Origin: Aphis gossypii | Taxonomy: Eukaryota; Arthropoda; Insecta; Hemiptera; Aphididae | Direction of reading: 5' to 3' | Assembly: GCF_020184175.1 (NCBI RefSeq) | Contig: NC_065531.1 | Location: 33,625,213-33,689,212, forward strand | DNA: 64,000 nucleotides | Part shown: positions 1-13,120 of the stretch, in pieces | How positions within the stretch are numbered: position 1 is the stretch's first letter | How the letters are laid out: each line of letters begins with the position of its first letter | The notes under the pieces: generated by a model | What the model was told of the DNA's origin: nothing | The model's database searches: none | The model's input: only the letters and a program-made list of their open reading frames with translations | Made by a program: the position numbers and the translations under genes

Positions 1-1779
1 TAGCATTTTTGAAGAATTCAATCAAAGTTAAACTTAATTATTTAAAATAAATTATTAAGTGACAAATTACTAAAATTTAATAAGTTAATAATTTAAACAA
101 AATTATATGCAAATGTTATTTGTTGATCAAAAATTAAAATTAAATTTTTATTTAACAGAAAATTTAGATATTTAATGGTTTAGATATGCCACATTTGTTG
201 GAACTTTTAGTAAAAAAGAAAAAGCATTAAAATCAAAAAATAATAAATGTGTATTATTAAATATTGCAATGTCATCAATCATCATGAAGAAAAAAATTAA
301 ATTAAAACGTCATTTGAAATTTTAAGTATTATCGATGTTCAACGAAACTTATTGTATGAACATAATGCATTTCATAGCAGTAATGCTATTATGAAAATAA
401 AATTGGGAAAAAAAAATAGCTTCAAATCAATATACGCTAGAATCACAGTTTAATATTATACTTGTTTATCAATATTAATCTCTTGTGGTACATAATAATA
501 TATTTTAACATACCACAGATTTTTTTTTGTCATACAATATTTTATGAATGCCACTAATGCGCATTAATTATTGGTATGTTATAATAATTATAGCTCCGTT
601 CTATATCTGTAAGCATAGTTTCCACTCTGAATACTTAAGAAGAGAGGAATATATTATATTATTACAGTGTTGCTATACGATAACCAGATCCCCGCCAGGT
701 AAACCAAAACCCTCATTTCTCGGTAATCCGAACACAGTGGTATCAGCCGAAAAATACACATATTCACTAAACATAATAATAATATATTATACATTATAAT
801 CTTAGATAATCTTCACACGAGAACATGATATGTAGGTATACAATATTATAAAGTATATATTTATATATATAGATAGGTACATGCATAATATATCCATATT
901 ATAATTTATTGTCCACAAGAAGAGAAACAGCATTTTCATGACCAATATAAAATCACTAAGATACAAACTTAAAAGTGTTATAACGCTCAAAACCGTTTTA
1001 AGTCAATAATGTAATAAGATGATTAATTATACGAATGAGCACTGACTCTGTAGCATGATGTATGATAATATGTACGATGTACCTAATTATATTTTTTTTT
1101 GATATAATATACCTATCCAGTTTGCATAGAATAATATGAAAGTATAGATATTACAAAATGTACTTCTAAACCAAAATATTGTAGTAGAATAAAGAAAAAA
1201 TGAGAAGAAATAAGGAGTTTGAGTAATACTGGCGATGGATATTGGAAAAAATTCGTAGAATGGGGTGAATGTAAGTTTCTACAAGAGACCTAACGGGTCA
1301 AAAATACATAAGGAAATTCCTAAAGGATAAAAAAAGGGCACAAGGGAATACATTTCAATATAATAATTCATAATTATAAAAAAATATTGTACATTTTATA
1401 TAATATTATAATTTATAAGATATCAATTTGATGATTTTGCCATACATTTTAATATAAATATTCATAATCTCAAAAAAAAAATATACTACTATTATATTGT
1501 TCTATTATGTTATATTATTTCCTTATCATCAATTTTATAACTTATAATATTATATAAAAAAAAATAGTATGATTGTTTATCCAAAAATGATCTAGGTATC
1601 CAAATATTGTACTTAAAAAGGAAAAACCTCTTCTGCTATGACTGCACGTCTTAAATGGTATTATAAATTGATATATTATAGCTACATAATATGATTACAT
1701 CGACTAATGGGTGTGTTTATTATGTGTTTATGCATTCTCGTGTCAGTGATAAGTAATTTTAACCTCAAAGAATTCGAGC
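1..1779. other. A+T-rich noncoding stretch
   Basis: No gene is recognised here. The stretch is dominated by TATAA-like runs and short homopolymers. The only segment that stands out is about 660-770, which is richer in G+C, follows an acceptor-like ttattacag, and is open on the + strand; it is treated as a candidate in the findings. Segment 1200-1340 is also slightly less A+T-rich, but I could not match it to anything. Confidence 0.6.
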
Positions 1780-2470
1780 TGGATGCCCTCAAGTCTCAGT
1801 CCTCTACATAACTTCAATACCCTAATTTCCCAAACTCCCAACTGGTTATGTTTGCGAACGACACAACTATAATAACTTAAGATATAAATAACTCAATTAA
1901 ACATTTTCAACCACCTTTAAACAAAGCAAACATGTTCAAAAAATAGAAATTCAACTTGGTTTTAATGAAAAATGTTACAAAAATCTTTAACTTTAAAAGA
2001 TAAAAATATTATCAGCGTACCTATCCTCGTTGGATCCTTCGAATCCTAACTATACAATAAAACAAAAAAGACAACCAACTCAAATATCTTGGAATGTTTC
2101 TGGACAAAAAAATAATATAGAGAATTTATTAAAATCAAAAAACTGGCGCAACGCTATACAAGAAGTAACCTTTATTCCTGATTTAACCACAAATCTATAA
2201 TCTAAAGAAAATCATTGAAATCCTATATAACTTAATTATGCTTATTAGTCGCATAATGCTTGCTAAAATATGATCATGACACTTTCTATAAAAATAAATA
2301 AAATCCAAATTCTCCAAATAAATGTAATGTTAATATCTAAATAAACCCCATGTTTCATAACCATAAGGAATAGGCAAATCTTTAATGATACAGGAGTTAT
2401 AACTCTTTTTCTTAAAAAATTCTTAAATTTTTACACCAACCTCAAAACCTCTAAGGAAACAAATTTATAT
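1780..2470 (+). mobile_element. LINE (non-LTR retrotransposon) RT C-terminal fragment, decayed
   Basis: Read in shifting frames on the + strand, this stretch gives the C-terminal half of a non-LTR reverse transcriptase. Around 1839-1870 it reads QLVMFANDTTI, matching the family's YADDT catalytic box with the first Asp changed to Asn. About 200 bases later (near 2080) comes LKYLGMFLDKK, the well-known KYLGM-LD block after the palm. Near 2355-2460 a stretch resembling the 3'-terminal RNRxIxxDxGI...FY region follows. Frameshifts and stop codons are frequent, so the copy is dead. Neither endonuclease nor ORF1 is attached, so it is 5'-truncated. Seen: the motifs. Known: their order in Jockey-superfamily LINEs. 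Inferred: the clade. Boundaries are approximate. Confidence 0.72.
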
Positions 2471-4599
2471 AAAACTTAAAATAAAAATTCAGCAATTAAT
2501 GCTAAGACTACCACAAGACGTACTTCTATCAGACTATTGCAATGAAAACAAATAATTAGTCTAATAAATTCAACAACAATTATAATTTCATAATAACTAT
2601 TAATGTTTTTTTACCACATATTTGTAATAAATTGCATTAATAATTTATAAACTTGTAAGAGTATGCGATATACTGACTCGTCTGACTCATTTTAAATAAA
2701 TTAAATAAGATGTAAAATGTACTTTTATATAATAGTACCATGGACGCAAATAGAAACGAAGTGTTCACTTTATACGTTAGTTATGGTATATCTACTCGTA
2801 TCAATGAACGAATTTCGAAATAGGTACTATCTAATTTTAAACATATAATAATATAATTTATTGAATAATTACAAGAAATCTAGTTAATTTATAAATTATA
2901 TTATGGTTTATGGTCTTTATTTGATAAATACGTAAAGTGCATAGATATTTCATGAAATAATCCATTTTCATTATTTAAAGCTAACATAATATTACGAATT
3001 CTTGCTAGAGTTTGGCATTTCCAAGGATCTTAACCTGGTGATAATTAATCTGTAAAATATCCTAGTGTATCGATAAATTCGTGAAAATTTATTAATACAT
3101 TATATTAGGTACCCAGTATATTAATCAATATGGAATTTTAATAACATATTAAAACTGATGATAAAAAAACTTAAATAAGTAATTTTAAACTGAATGATGT
3201 TAAATCAACTATGATATTCTAATATAATGACAGATGATATTTATTTTTACAAAATTATCCGAATTCATAATAATTGATAGCACTTTTGTGAGTAGGTAAG
3301 TAGATTTTCTATAAAATGTACAATGAGATAAGTATATTAAATTTTATTAGAGCTTTTATTTCGGTGAAAATATACAGTATGCTATAGACTAATGAAAGTT
3401 GTATCGTGTAGATTTTAAATATTGAAAATAAAATGTAGAAAAAAATATTTAAAAAAATCACATCTAGTTTTTTTACTGACTTGTATCTACAAATTTCGAA
3501 ATAGATACTGTTACTCATTCTTTATGTTATAGTTAACATTTTTTTTTTTTAATATAAATTATAATATATATTTGCGGGTACTTGAAAGTTTTAACGTCGG
3601 TATACTATTAAGTATTTTAATACAAACAATTTTCAAATGATTTAAATGTTTTCACAAAAATCAACTTAATCTTCTGTACTACAAATAGTAAAATAAATTA
3701 CTTTAATTTCTTGGAATACTTACCAGTTTCAATAGTAATAATATTAATTGATTTTTATTTTCACCACATTATTACAAGTACATTCTTTTCCAGGGCTATA
3801 ACCTAACTTAATGTATACATTATATACTATAAGTAGAGCGCGAATTTGTGTAGGTACAATAAAAATCAATCAAACATGGTTAAATATCTTAAATATGCAT
3901 AAATATATGCACTAAAATATTTCTGCAAGAAAAATAAAAATAAATATGTATGCAAAAATTATTATTTTTTTGATCAATAGTGAAATAATGCCAATGTTCA
4001 ACATGCTCGTAATAAATAATTTCTCATCTTAGTTTACGTATTTTATTTCCCCGATTATTGATTTAAACCCTATAAGGCCATATTTGAAAAAAACGGTTTA
4101 TTCCTACAAGTATACCTATTAATTAATTTTGATATTAATTTAATTATAAAAATATTTTTTTTTCTTATATTATAATAGACAATAGTATATATTTAAACAA
4201 AGTCTAAAAAATCAAAAAAAAAAAAAAAAAAAAAAAATAGAAAAATGTGAAAATATGCACTAAAAAAGTTTAATTTTTTAAATCATTATGATACGAAACA
4301 AATTTAGCATATTATACGATCAACCATAATAAATATGCAAATGTATATAAATCCGCACTTTAACTATAAGCATGAAGTAGTTGACAACAAATATAATTTA
4401 GCTATGACTAAAAAAATTTAGTGACTAGCGTGTGCCTGATGTGAACAAAAATGTCGTCAAAGTAATATTTCAGAGCAATATAGCATCGGGTTGGTGGTGG
4501 ATTTCCGGGACACAAGAGACAAAGTATTACATTTATTTTGGATACTCGGAAAAAATGTTTAGCGGTGTTTACGCGTGAAAATTTTTCAACCATTGTAGA
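2471..4599. other. A+T-rich noncoding stretch with a TATGCA-rich repeat
   Basis: No coding sequence is recognised. The open frame on the minus strand near 4408-4593 has no visible domain and begins in a slightly GC-richer zone that leads into the CpG-richer island that follows. The notable part is the dispersed TATGCA-rich repeat at 3885-4380, listed separately. Confidence 0.55.
3885..4380 (+). repeat. dispersed TATGCA-rich repeat, copy 1
   Basis: The segment holds repeated words such as aaatatgcataaatatatgc and aaaatatgcactaaaaaag, an A-run of about 22 bases near 4216-4238, and then gtatataaatccgcacttta near 4342. Similar words recur at 15485-15620 (acatataaatccggtcttta) and 45585-45790, with the core tgtatataaatccg also near 41025. 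It looks like an old dispersed element, but I cannot assign a class. The limits are approximate. Confidence 0.4.
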
Positions 4600-4960
4600 T
4601 GATAAACAATAAATTATCGTTTGTCGGCAATCTGATAGCAGCGAGCTTCAAATGTATTGACTTTTGTGAGAAATCCATAGGTCATACGTGTGTGTGCGTA
4701 GTTTTCTAACGGAAAGACGTCGGACTTCGCTTGGCATTGGCGGGTTTTTGATATAATATATTACAAACTTCCGGCAACGGTTCGGATGGGATGGTCATCG
4801 CTCTGAAAAACAACCGTCGACCGGAGAGAGCTGTTTCCGGTAAAAATCATTTTGCAATCCAGCGATTACTGCGAAAAATGGTCTCGTTTTGCAGTGATTG
4901 AGTTGCGAAACAACAACATCATCAACCGTTGTCGTTTTCTAACAAATACATTTACGCGTA
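4600..4960. promoter_or_regulatory. CpG-richer island, possible promoter or 5' UTR exon
   Basis: This segment is clearly richer in C, G and CpG than the surrounding DNA. CpG-bearing words include gacgtcggacttcgc, ccggcaacggttcgg and accgtcgaccgg. A donor-like tttccg|gtaaaa lies at 4840-4841 on the + strand, preceded by a short upstream reading frame starting with ATG near 4788. There is no long coding frame. It could be a transcription start region with a noncoding first exon for the Ig gene downstream, another gene's promoter, or an old insertion of different base composition. Nothing in the sequence decides between these. Confidence 0.3.
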
Positions 4961-7900
4961 TTACATACCCTAATAATATTGACAATTTTATACTAATTTA
5001 GGTAATTAATTTTATACTTGCAACCACAATATAATATACTATACATTTCATTCATCGTTTTATTCATGGTTCTGTGGTTGAAAATCTCTCTTAGCAAACG
5101 ATGTTCTATTCTACATATGAATAAATGAGCTTAAAGGTAACACAAAACAGTTCATTTCACTAGACTTCTCACCACCGCTAACAAGTTATATTATGTGTAT
5201 TTCCAACCGTCTGTGGTCTGTGTCAAACAGAGTTATCCATATACAAATCTAAAAATCAGTTGGTAGCTGAACAGTCAGTGTTGATTTAATTCTATTTCTA
5301 ACTAATGCAGTACATGTGTTCTTATATAAAACTCGAAATTTAATTTTTGAAACGCCTAATATATATTGATAACAAGACTCTGAGTTGATTCGCCTGTATA
5401 AAGCTCTTAAACAAATACCTAATGTTATTAATTATTAGTGTTTAACAGTATATGAAATTGAATAATTATTTAGCCCATGTTCGAGTCATATGGACTTTTT
5501 ATTATTTAAAGAGCTCTTAAAGAAATGTGCAGTATCCTGTTGGATATAATTAGTATAACTACTCCAAGTTAAAGTCTCTAACGGTTTTATTTATTTAGCG
5601 TTTTCGTTTACACTTTAAATAAGCTTGAAATGCGACTACATGCATATGTATTATTATCATTATTATAATTTATTCTTAAAGAGCACAATAATATATGTAT
5701 ATTCAAATATTGAGTGATTGTTTTGGTTAATGTTTCATTTTAATTTTGGTTGAATTTAAAAGGTAAACATTAGACCCTATCAAATTCAATACATATTTAC
5801 TGTTTGACTTTTTGATCTCAACAAATTAAATTTAAAGTTAAGCTAGTAAATATTTATTTCACAAGATTTTTGGATATTTAAAAACAATAAGTACATTTAG
5901 CATACATTTTACTCGTATTTAAGGATAGGTCAATAATTATACATCTAATTAGTTTAAATACCAAGCTGGCACTTAAAAAAACATAATAATTAGAATTATA
6001 TTATATTCTGCTTCATCAAACTGATTGTAGCAAGACAAGTCACTAGATAAATGAACAAATGAAAACTTTTTTGTTAGAATTTCATTCATTTTTGTGGTGA
6101 AAGACTATATGCATATAATTTTAATTTAAAAGATGTGAAAAATATTATAACTTTTTTTAAATTGTGCAATCAATAACTTTTAGTTTATATATTATTTATC
6201 TTGTTTAATAACATATTGTTATCACTAGATTTCATGAAAGAAGAGAATATATTAAATTCTAACAGCATTTTTTTTGTTTTGTAAACTAAGTTCTTATTTT
6301 TAGATTTATATACTTCTCAATATATTTACATTAGTTTCGATTTAAATGTTGTCTTTTCAGAATGTACTCCTAAAATTGTGATAAATTATTTGTATCATTT
6401 TTACAGTTCATCGAAATTTATTTGGTATTTTTTATTTAAAAAAATAAAAATGGTATAAGGTTATTTTATGATTAAACAACGAAATATATAAAAATAGTTC
6501 TTAAAAAGAACCATAACCAAAACTTTAACATTCAACTCAATGATAAACTGTATTATGAAAATTGTTATTTTGGCAATGTTGTTCAAAAAACACTATTGGT
6601 CTTACGATAAAAAAGAAAATATACTCTCAAAGAAAATTCAATGAATAGAGTTCAATTAAGTCGAATATTTTAAACTTAAAGGGAATACTATAACGTGACC
6701 TGTGATAAAGAAAGATATTAGTGATTTAAAACACCTTTAACATGCAATTCCACGTTAGAACAAACTAATATTGTAATGAACCACCAAGTGTTTAAATAAA
6801 ATTCTATAATCATAACTTAATAAATTAAAATCTTAAATAAAATACATATTAAAAAGATTACAATATATTTTATAGTTATATATTAGTTTTAATGAAGTAG
6901 AATACTCGATAGTATTAATCTTTGATTATTATTTAATTAATAAGTAATGTGTAATTAAATTAATGTAAATCATAATAATACAATATAGTGATATATATTT
7001 TTTATAGTTGTTATTAGAAAATATATAAAAATGGTCTATATTTATAATATTGTTTTTCTTTTCTTTTATAATGTTATTATTTGATTGTATTTACATTTTT
7101 TATATTATAACCCCCAATTTACTTAATAATTAATGAAATTATTGGAACCATAGTAGTTAATGCAATAACGTAATAATTCCAAAAGGTTTTGATCTTGGAA
7201 TGCTGCCAAATACAAATCAACTAAGATACCAAAATTTTAAATGAAAGAAAAGAAGAAGAAGACTGAATTATAAAATAGTGATAAGATTGTTTTAATCATA
7301 CTAATGATCTTTTTTTCTTATGAATAAATAAAAACAATTTAATTTTAAATTACAAGAAAAACATTAAACGTTCCTACCACATAAAAATAAGTGTGCTTGC
7401 CTTAAATTATATAACCTAGAATTAGTGACATTTTAAAATAATCATATATTTTATAGACAAAACGGCGCCATTAAAGCTTTAGAACAACTAGAAAGAAATC
7501 AAAATCTATATTTTGGGATCTTGCTTTCTTTTTATATTATCTAAGTATTAAATTGAATGATATTATTTTAATTTTTTAAATTATTAATTGATGATAAATT
7601 ATCATATTAATAAAATGACTCTGAGAGAAATTTGGTAAATTCAAATATTAACAAAGTTAAAAAAAAATTGGTTTTTAAGAGTTAACTAATTTTCATGAAA
7701 AGCAAGACAATTGGTCACATTTTTAAAAAGTAAATAATCATAGTCCTTATTTTTTATTTCTTTATAATTACCTATAGTAATCAACATTTTTCAAGATTTA
7801 ACTTTGACTCAAAAATTAAAAGTAAATCAAATTTATATTAATGTGTTCACAAAAATATCAATAAGTCGATCATATTTTATTACAAGAAATAAGCGTTACA

Positions 7901-10867
7901 CGTTTGTTATGTAAATACTTTTAAAAATGTATATCACAAATAACGTACTTTTATATAGTTTTACATGAACATTGAACATTAAATGCAAACAAAACAAATA
8001 TATCAAAATGTTGCTGTTGGAACATAAATTATATGAATATCTACACTAGTGGAAAATTGAATCGCATGAAAAATTGATAACTCATATATATTCATAACGG
8101 GCATTACAAAACATTGTATTTGATTTCTTGTAAGTTATGGTAATATTAAAATGTATATTGTTGAAAAACAATAATAAGTGCACGCTCTAACATTTTATGT
8201 TTAAATGACGATTTAAAATGCAAACTACAAAATTATTATGGTATTATAACGTATTATATATACATAAATAAAAATAATTTTTTTTTAAAACAATAATTTT
8301 GGAATGGAGATGATACATACATCTTATTGTCGTCATGTCATTCATATTGACATGGTATTAAACTAATAAGTACAGGTACAAATTATAAATTATATGCTAT
8401 AATAAAAAAAAAAAACAAAAACATTATTAATGATATCATAATAAATATTAAGACACATATCAATGTATTGAATATTGTGTTACGTTACTTAGGTATGTCA
8501 GAAATTCAATGAATGCTTGATGTTAAAGAAAAAAACCACAGAACTATTAGAACTAATTAATAATAAATTATTATATTTTTTAAAATTTAAATTGTGTTAA
8601 CATATAATAAATTATCTTTATATAAATATTTTTAATTTTAATTATTATAGTTGTAGAGAAAAATATAAATTGTAATAAAATAAATATTCAAAGTAAAAGA
8701 AGAACATTGAAAAACAATTATTTGCTAATCGTTTACTCAATATTTTTATTACTCTCAATGATTTACTTAATATATTAATACTAAATAGGAAATCACTAAA
8801 AACGTGTTAGCTTTAAGTACTTTTTATTATTTTACCTAGTTTCTGTTTAATTAAATAGTAATTCAGTGAATTATTTATTATAAAAATATGCACTATTGAT
8901 ACATATATCTTAAATATTCATGACTTATATAAAACTCAGAAGACTTGCAGATAGTCAACGTATTTTTATGTTTTTTTTCGTTAGTGAATGTGTGTATTGA
9001 AATGCATATTTAAATGCAAAAAAAAATAGATTTATTTACAACAATAAATACACATTATAAAAAAAAATGTTGTGTAACAATATTAAAATAATTGTTATTA
9101 AAAATCATAGTATAACGATATGAAAAAAAAAATAAAGAAATAAAGAAATTTTATGAATATTATTAATATTGGTTAATGCTGTAATAAAAAGTGTCAACAA
9201 ACAGGAGGATACGATAAAGGTTCCATAGATACTTTGTTTATAAGCCTAAAATTATTACTAGCTATTTCAGTTTATTGATGTCATCATTAAAACTGATTTC
9301 TCATAAAAAATATTATAAAATTTAGATAAAAGCAATAATAAACAATGAAAAATTTTATTCTTGAAATCGGAGGAGTATATATTATACTCTTATAAATCGA
9401 TTTGTATATTTTACGTGAGTATTTTATAAATATTGTTAAAAAATAGTCTATAACTCTAAAATATACAAGTATAAATTATAAGATCGTATAAAAAAAAAAA
9501 AATATATAAGAGAGGTATTATATTGGAATGTTTTCTTTAGTTTATGAACTTTACATTGTTTATTATTTCTATTATAATTCTTATGATTAAAATATTATAA
9601 TTGTATGTTTAAATTTTACTATATAAACTATATTACCACCTTTTTTTGCTTTCTATAAGTTTATATATTATATATAAAATGATTATAAATTGACATGAGA
9701 TAACCTATAAAATATGCATTCCACTCATTTAAGTTGTATTTATTCATATCACTGAAAACTATTCGTTAACAACTCTAAAAATAATATATTATTATATATA
9801 TATATCTAAATATTTTGCTTGGATTTAGGTTATAAGCTCTGTTTTATCTTATAAAAACGATCTTATCAAAAATGGAAATGGTTATGGAAAGTAATAAAAT
9901 GTATAATTAATATTAAAGATTTTTTTGATTATTTAAAAAAAAATATATATATATATTTATATCACACATACTTATATTGTATATCAAAATTACGTAAAAA
10001 GTGAATAAAGATAATAGCAGGAAGAGTTTGATGAAAAAAAAATGTATGATACTTTCTATAATGTTATTTATTTATGACATCATTTATTATTATTATTATT
10101 ATTATTGTAGAATATCACGACACTATATTTTACGCTTCAGCCATTTATGAGGATTATTATGAATTGATAAAGAGTTATCTTTTTTGATTTCGTGGATTTG
10201 GTTGAGATGATAAACGATCATGAAATTCTTTATTATAAAATTTAAAAAAACAAAATAAGTTGCATTTGAATATTTATAAGGTGTTTTCAAGTATATTAAT
10301 TATAATTTTAAATACTCTTCTATAATGTAAGTTTGTGTATTTATTATAGTTGAAATTTTGAAATGAAATACTACAAATAACCAAATAAAATATTGATACA
10401 CTAGACTTAAGTATTTTCTAACATTTTCGAAATGGTGACTCACAAATTGACTGTTTTTTAGTTACACTAAAATATATATAAATATTTATGATAAAAAATT
10501 TTATAGTCGAATTTTAATATAATATTTACTGAATAATAAACACATAATTAAATTTAATATAAATATTATTTTAAAATTAAAATATGTAAGTTAAAGTAAA
10601 ATATAAGTATTAATTAATTTGTACCTACTGTCCATTGTTCAACTACATGAACAATTGATCGATACCATATTGACAGTCGTAAGCACATTTACCGATAAGA
10701 TAATACATTTTTCATAACCGTAATAAAATAATAAAATGTTACTAAAAATAATGAATGAAAGAATATTGATGTCCATTGTATAAACTATGAATATAATCTC
10801 TACAATACTAGTTAGATTTCACATTATTATACGTAGAGGTATTAAATAAAACATAACTTAAGCATTT
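4961..10867. other. A+T-rich intronic or intergenic stretch
   Basis: I see no gene, RNA gene or clear transposon here. The DNA is extremely A+T-rich, with short poly-A and poly-T runs and TATA-type microsatellites (for example near 9797-9807 and 9943-9956) and one TTA-type trinucleotide array at about 10084-10106. Segment 5150-5270 is a little richer in C and G but has no open frame of note. Confidence 0.6.
10084..10106. repeat. (TTA)n microsatellite
   Basis: Pure trinucleotide repeat of about seven to eight units, read directly. Confidence 0.9.
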
Positions 10868-10920
10868 ATAAATTTATGTCTAACAATATTTCGTCACCCA
10901 TAGGTTAGAAAACACTGCAC
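10868..10920 (-). mobile_element. hAT-like transposon end
   Basis: On the minus strand this begins gcagtgttttctaacctatg and continues into gggtgacgaaatatt. The CAGTGTTT..CAACC..GGGTCGCG layout is the usual terminal sequence of hAT (Charlie/hobo-like) elements and their MITEs. Only one end is evident, so it is probably a solo or decayed fragment. The 5' limit is uncertain. Confidence 0.45.
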
Positions 10921-12850
10921 TAATACTAAAGTGTTATAAGATATGGATCCTAGCCAGTACTCATCCAGTTTATATTTTCTGTTAACTTGTATAATCTTTT
11001 TCAGTTTTTTGAGATTGCAAAGACACGAAATTAGATCAGTTTAAATTTTAAATTGTTTATGTTATTAGTGTAATGCAATATATACAATTGTATTCATTTT
11101 GATCCATTTGTATTTAATTCAACTATGTATAAAATTACCTAAAAATTGTTAAAATAAATCAAAAATTTAAAAAATTTAAATTAATTTGATATTTAGCATA
11201 TCTATTCAAGAAGACATGAATCATATTTTTATCAAAACAATCATCGTATATTACAATGATAAAATACAAGTGAATTGAAATCTAAATTTAAGTTATCACA
11301 ATCTCTAGGCGTATGGTCCACTACTGATAGTCTTGCTTTTATCTTAATCGTTTTAAGTTAGCCTATATTATTATTCGATGCTAATCTTACACTTTTGAGT
11401 TCCCTATATCATTTGGTATATAATAATATACCTATATAAAGTTGTATAAATAAAATTTTTTAATGAACTCTACCATGTAATAAAATAATATTATATAATA
11501 TAAATAACTTTATAAGTCTATAAATATATAATTTATTTAATATTTTAATATATGCAATCATAACTCATAAGAAACTGTCACCATATTTTTATAATAACGA
11601 TGACAGTATATGTATTTAAATAACTATTGGTGTATAGCTTAAAATCATATTTTTTTACATTAAATAAAATATTTTACTAACAAATTGAACTATTATATTA
11701 TAAATGTATCAATTTTCATAATTTGTTTTAAGATTATTGATAGTATAGGAAATATAGAGTTATAATGATTATATTATACTTCATATCATAGCGTAACACA
11801 TTTATAATATCGCATTTATATCGAAACATAGTTAATGATTGACGAACAAAAGATATTACCTAGAATAGATGATTTATTGAAATATTTTGTATACATTATA
11901 ATATAATATCAAAACCACCGTATTGTATATATTTCAAACATAATTTTTATTTTATTCGATAAAAAAATAAATGATTATACGCATATAATTAAAATAATCT
12001 CAGGACATTGATGTTTCCTAAACAATAATGAAATTAAATCAATTATGAACAATTGAATTCACTTAAATAAGTGAATACAACAATAGTTAAAGTATCAATA
12101 GTTATGCAAAGAGGAAAAAAATAGATTTAACAAATGATTATTAGTTCAATTATTTGTTACAACTCTCCTCTTTCATCGTGTATAAAAGTATGCGGCTGTT
12201 TATATTTTATTGAATGTGAACCAAAACGAATATCTATACGCTGGTATGCACTCTTTTTCCATAGACACCGACATTTTAATCAATATTTCCATCAAATAGT
12301 TTTCGGACTATTATGGTGTTAATAGTAAACAACCAAGTATTTTTTGTAGAGATTTTCTTCTTTTTGTTTTCGAATAGCTATAAATCTCGAGTAATTCTTC
12401 TTTGGTTTATGTGTTATTTATTATATAAAAAAAAATGTGTATATATTTTGGTGGATAAGAAAAATAACCCTCTTTCGTAGCCACTCAAATCCAAAACGGA
12501 GTTTTTTCTATTGTATGTTTATATAATAATGTAATATATTGTTAACAAGAAGAACATATTACTGAATATAAGATCAGCTATATAGTTTGTACATGAATAT
12601 GACAATATATAAATTATGGTCTGTTTCTTGGTAAAAAAATATTGAAAATTCAATAAACTTGTTTATGCGTGTACAGCCATGTATATTTTTAACGCTCATA
12701 AAATAAACAGTTTGATTTAGGATTTAATTGAACTTAATAATAATATTAAAACGAAAATTGATTAAGTGCATTTTCTTACTACGATGGTTGTTTTTTTTTT
12801 TTTATGTCAATTTAAAACTATAAATTAAAATAACAAACGTTAATACATTT
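10921..12850. other. A+T-rich noncoding stretch
   Basis: Nothing recognisable. A 62-codon open frame at 12134-12322 (+) is moderately less A+T-rich than its surroundings but shows no domain or splice structure I can support, and frames of this length occur by chance in this window. Confidence 0.55.
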
Positions 12851-13120
12851 GAGGATCTAAGCGGAGAGATGAATATTTGGTTTTCACAATGGATGAGATT
12901 TTGTTTTGCACGTGTGGCTGTCTACACCTTTTTGAGTGGTAAAAATACTTAGATTTTCAACTTTTGAGAGGGTATTTTCTTGAAGAAAATTGATTTTGTA
13001 TTATGGTAGTAGGGAATTGGGGTCAAAAGTAAAAAAATTCGAAGATCTAGAGACCTAAAATTCTAAGGACTTGAATTATTTACCAAATATTTATATTTAG
13101 TATTTTTCAGAATTTAGACT
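12851..13120 (+). repeat. foldback-family arm fragment, inner end, diverged
   Basis: It aligns by eye to the inner end of the right arm of the 27752-30386 element. The order agatctaagcg-type start, gatgaat, ttttcacaatgg, then gtggctgtctacacc parallels that arm's agattctgaacg, gatgaatg, ttttacaatgg and gtgtctgtgtaca. Further on, a cttgaattatttaccaaat word parallels cttgaaattttcaccaaat. It is strongly diverged, so it is an old copy, and the outer part is missing or unrecognisable. Confidence 0.5.

Noticed and set aside
4408..4593. 61-codon minus-strand frame
   Set aside because: No splice context, domain or family resemblance. Frames of this size are expected by chance at this base composition and window length.
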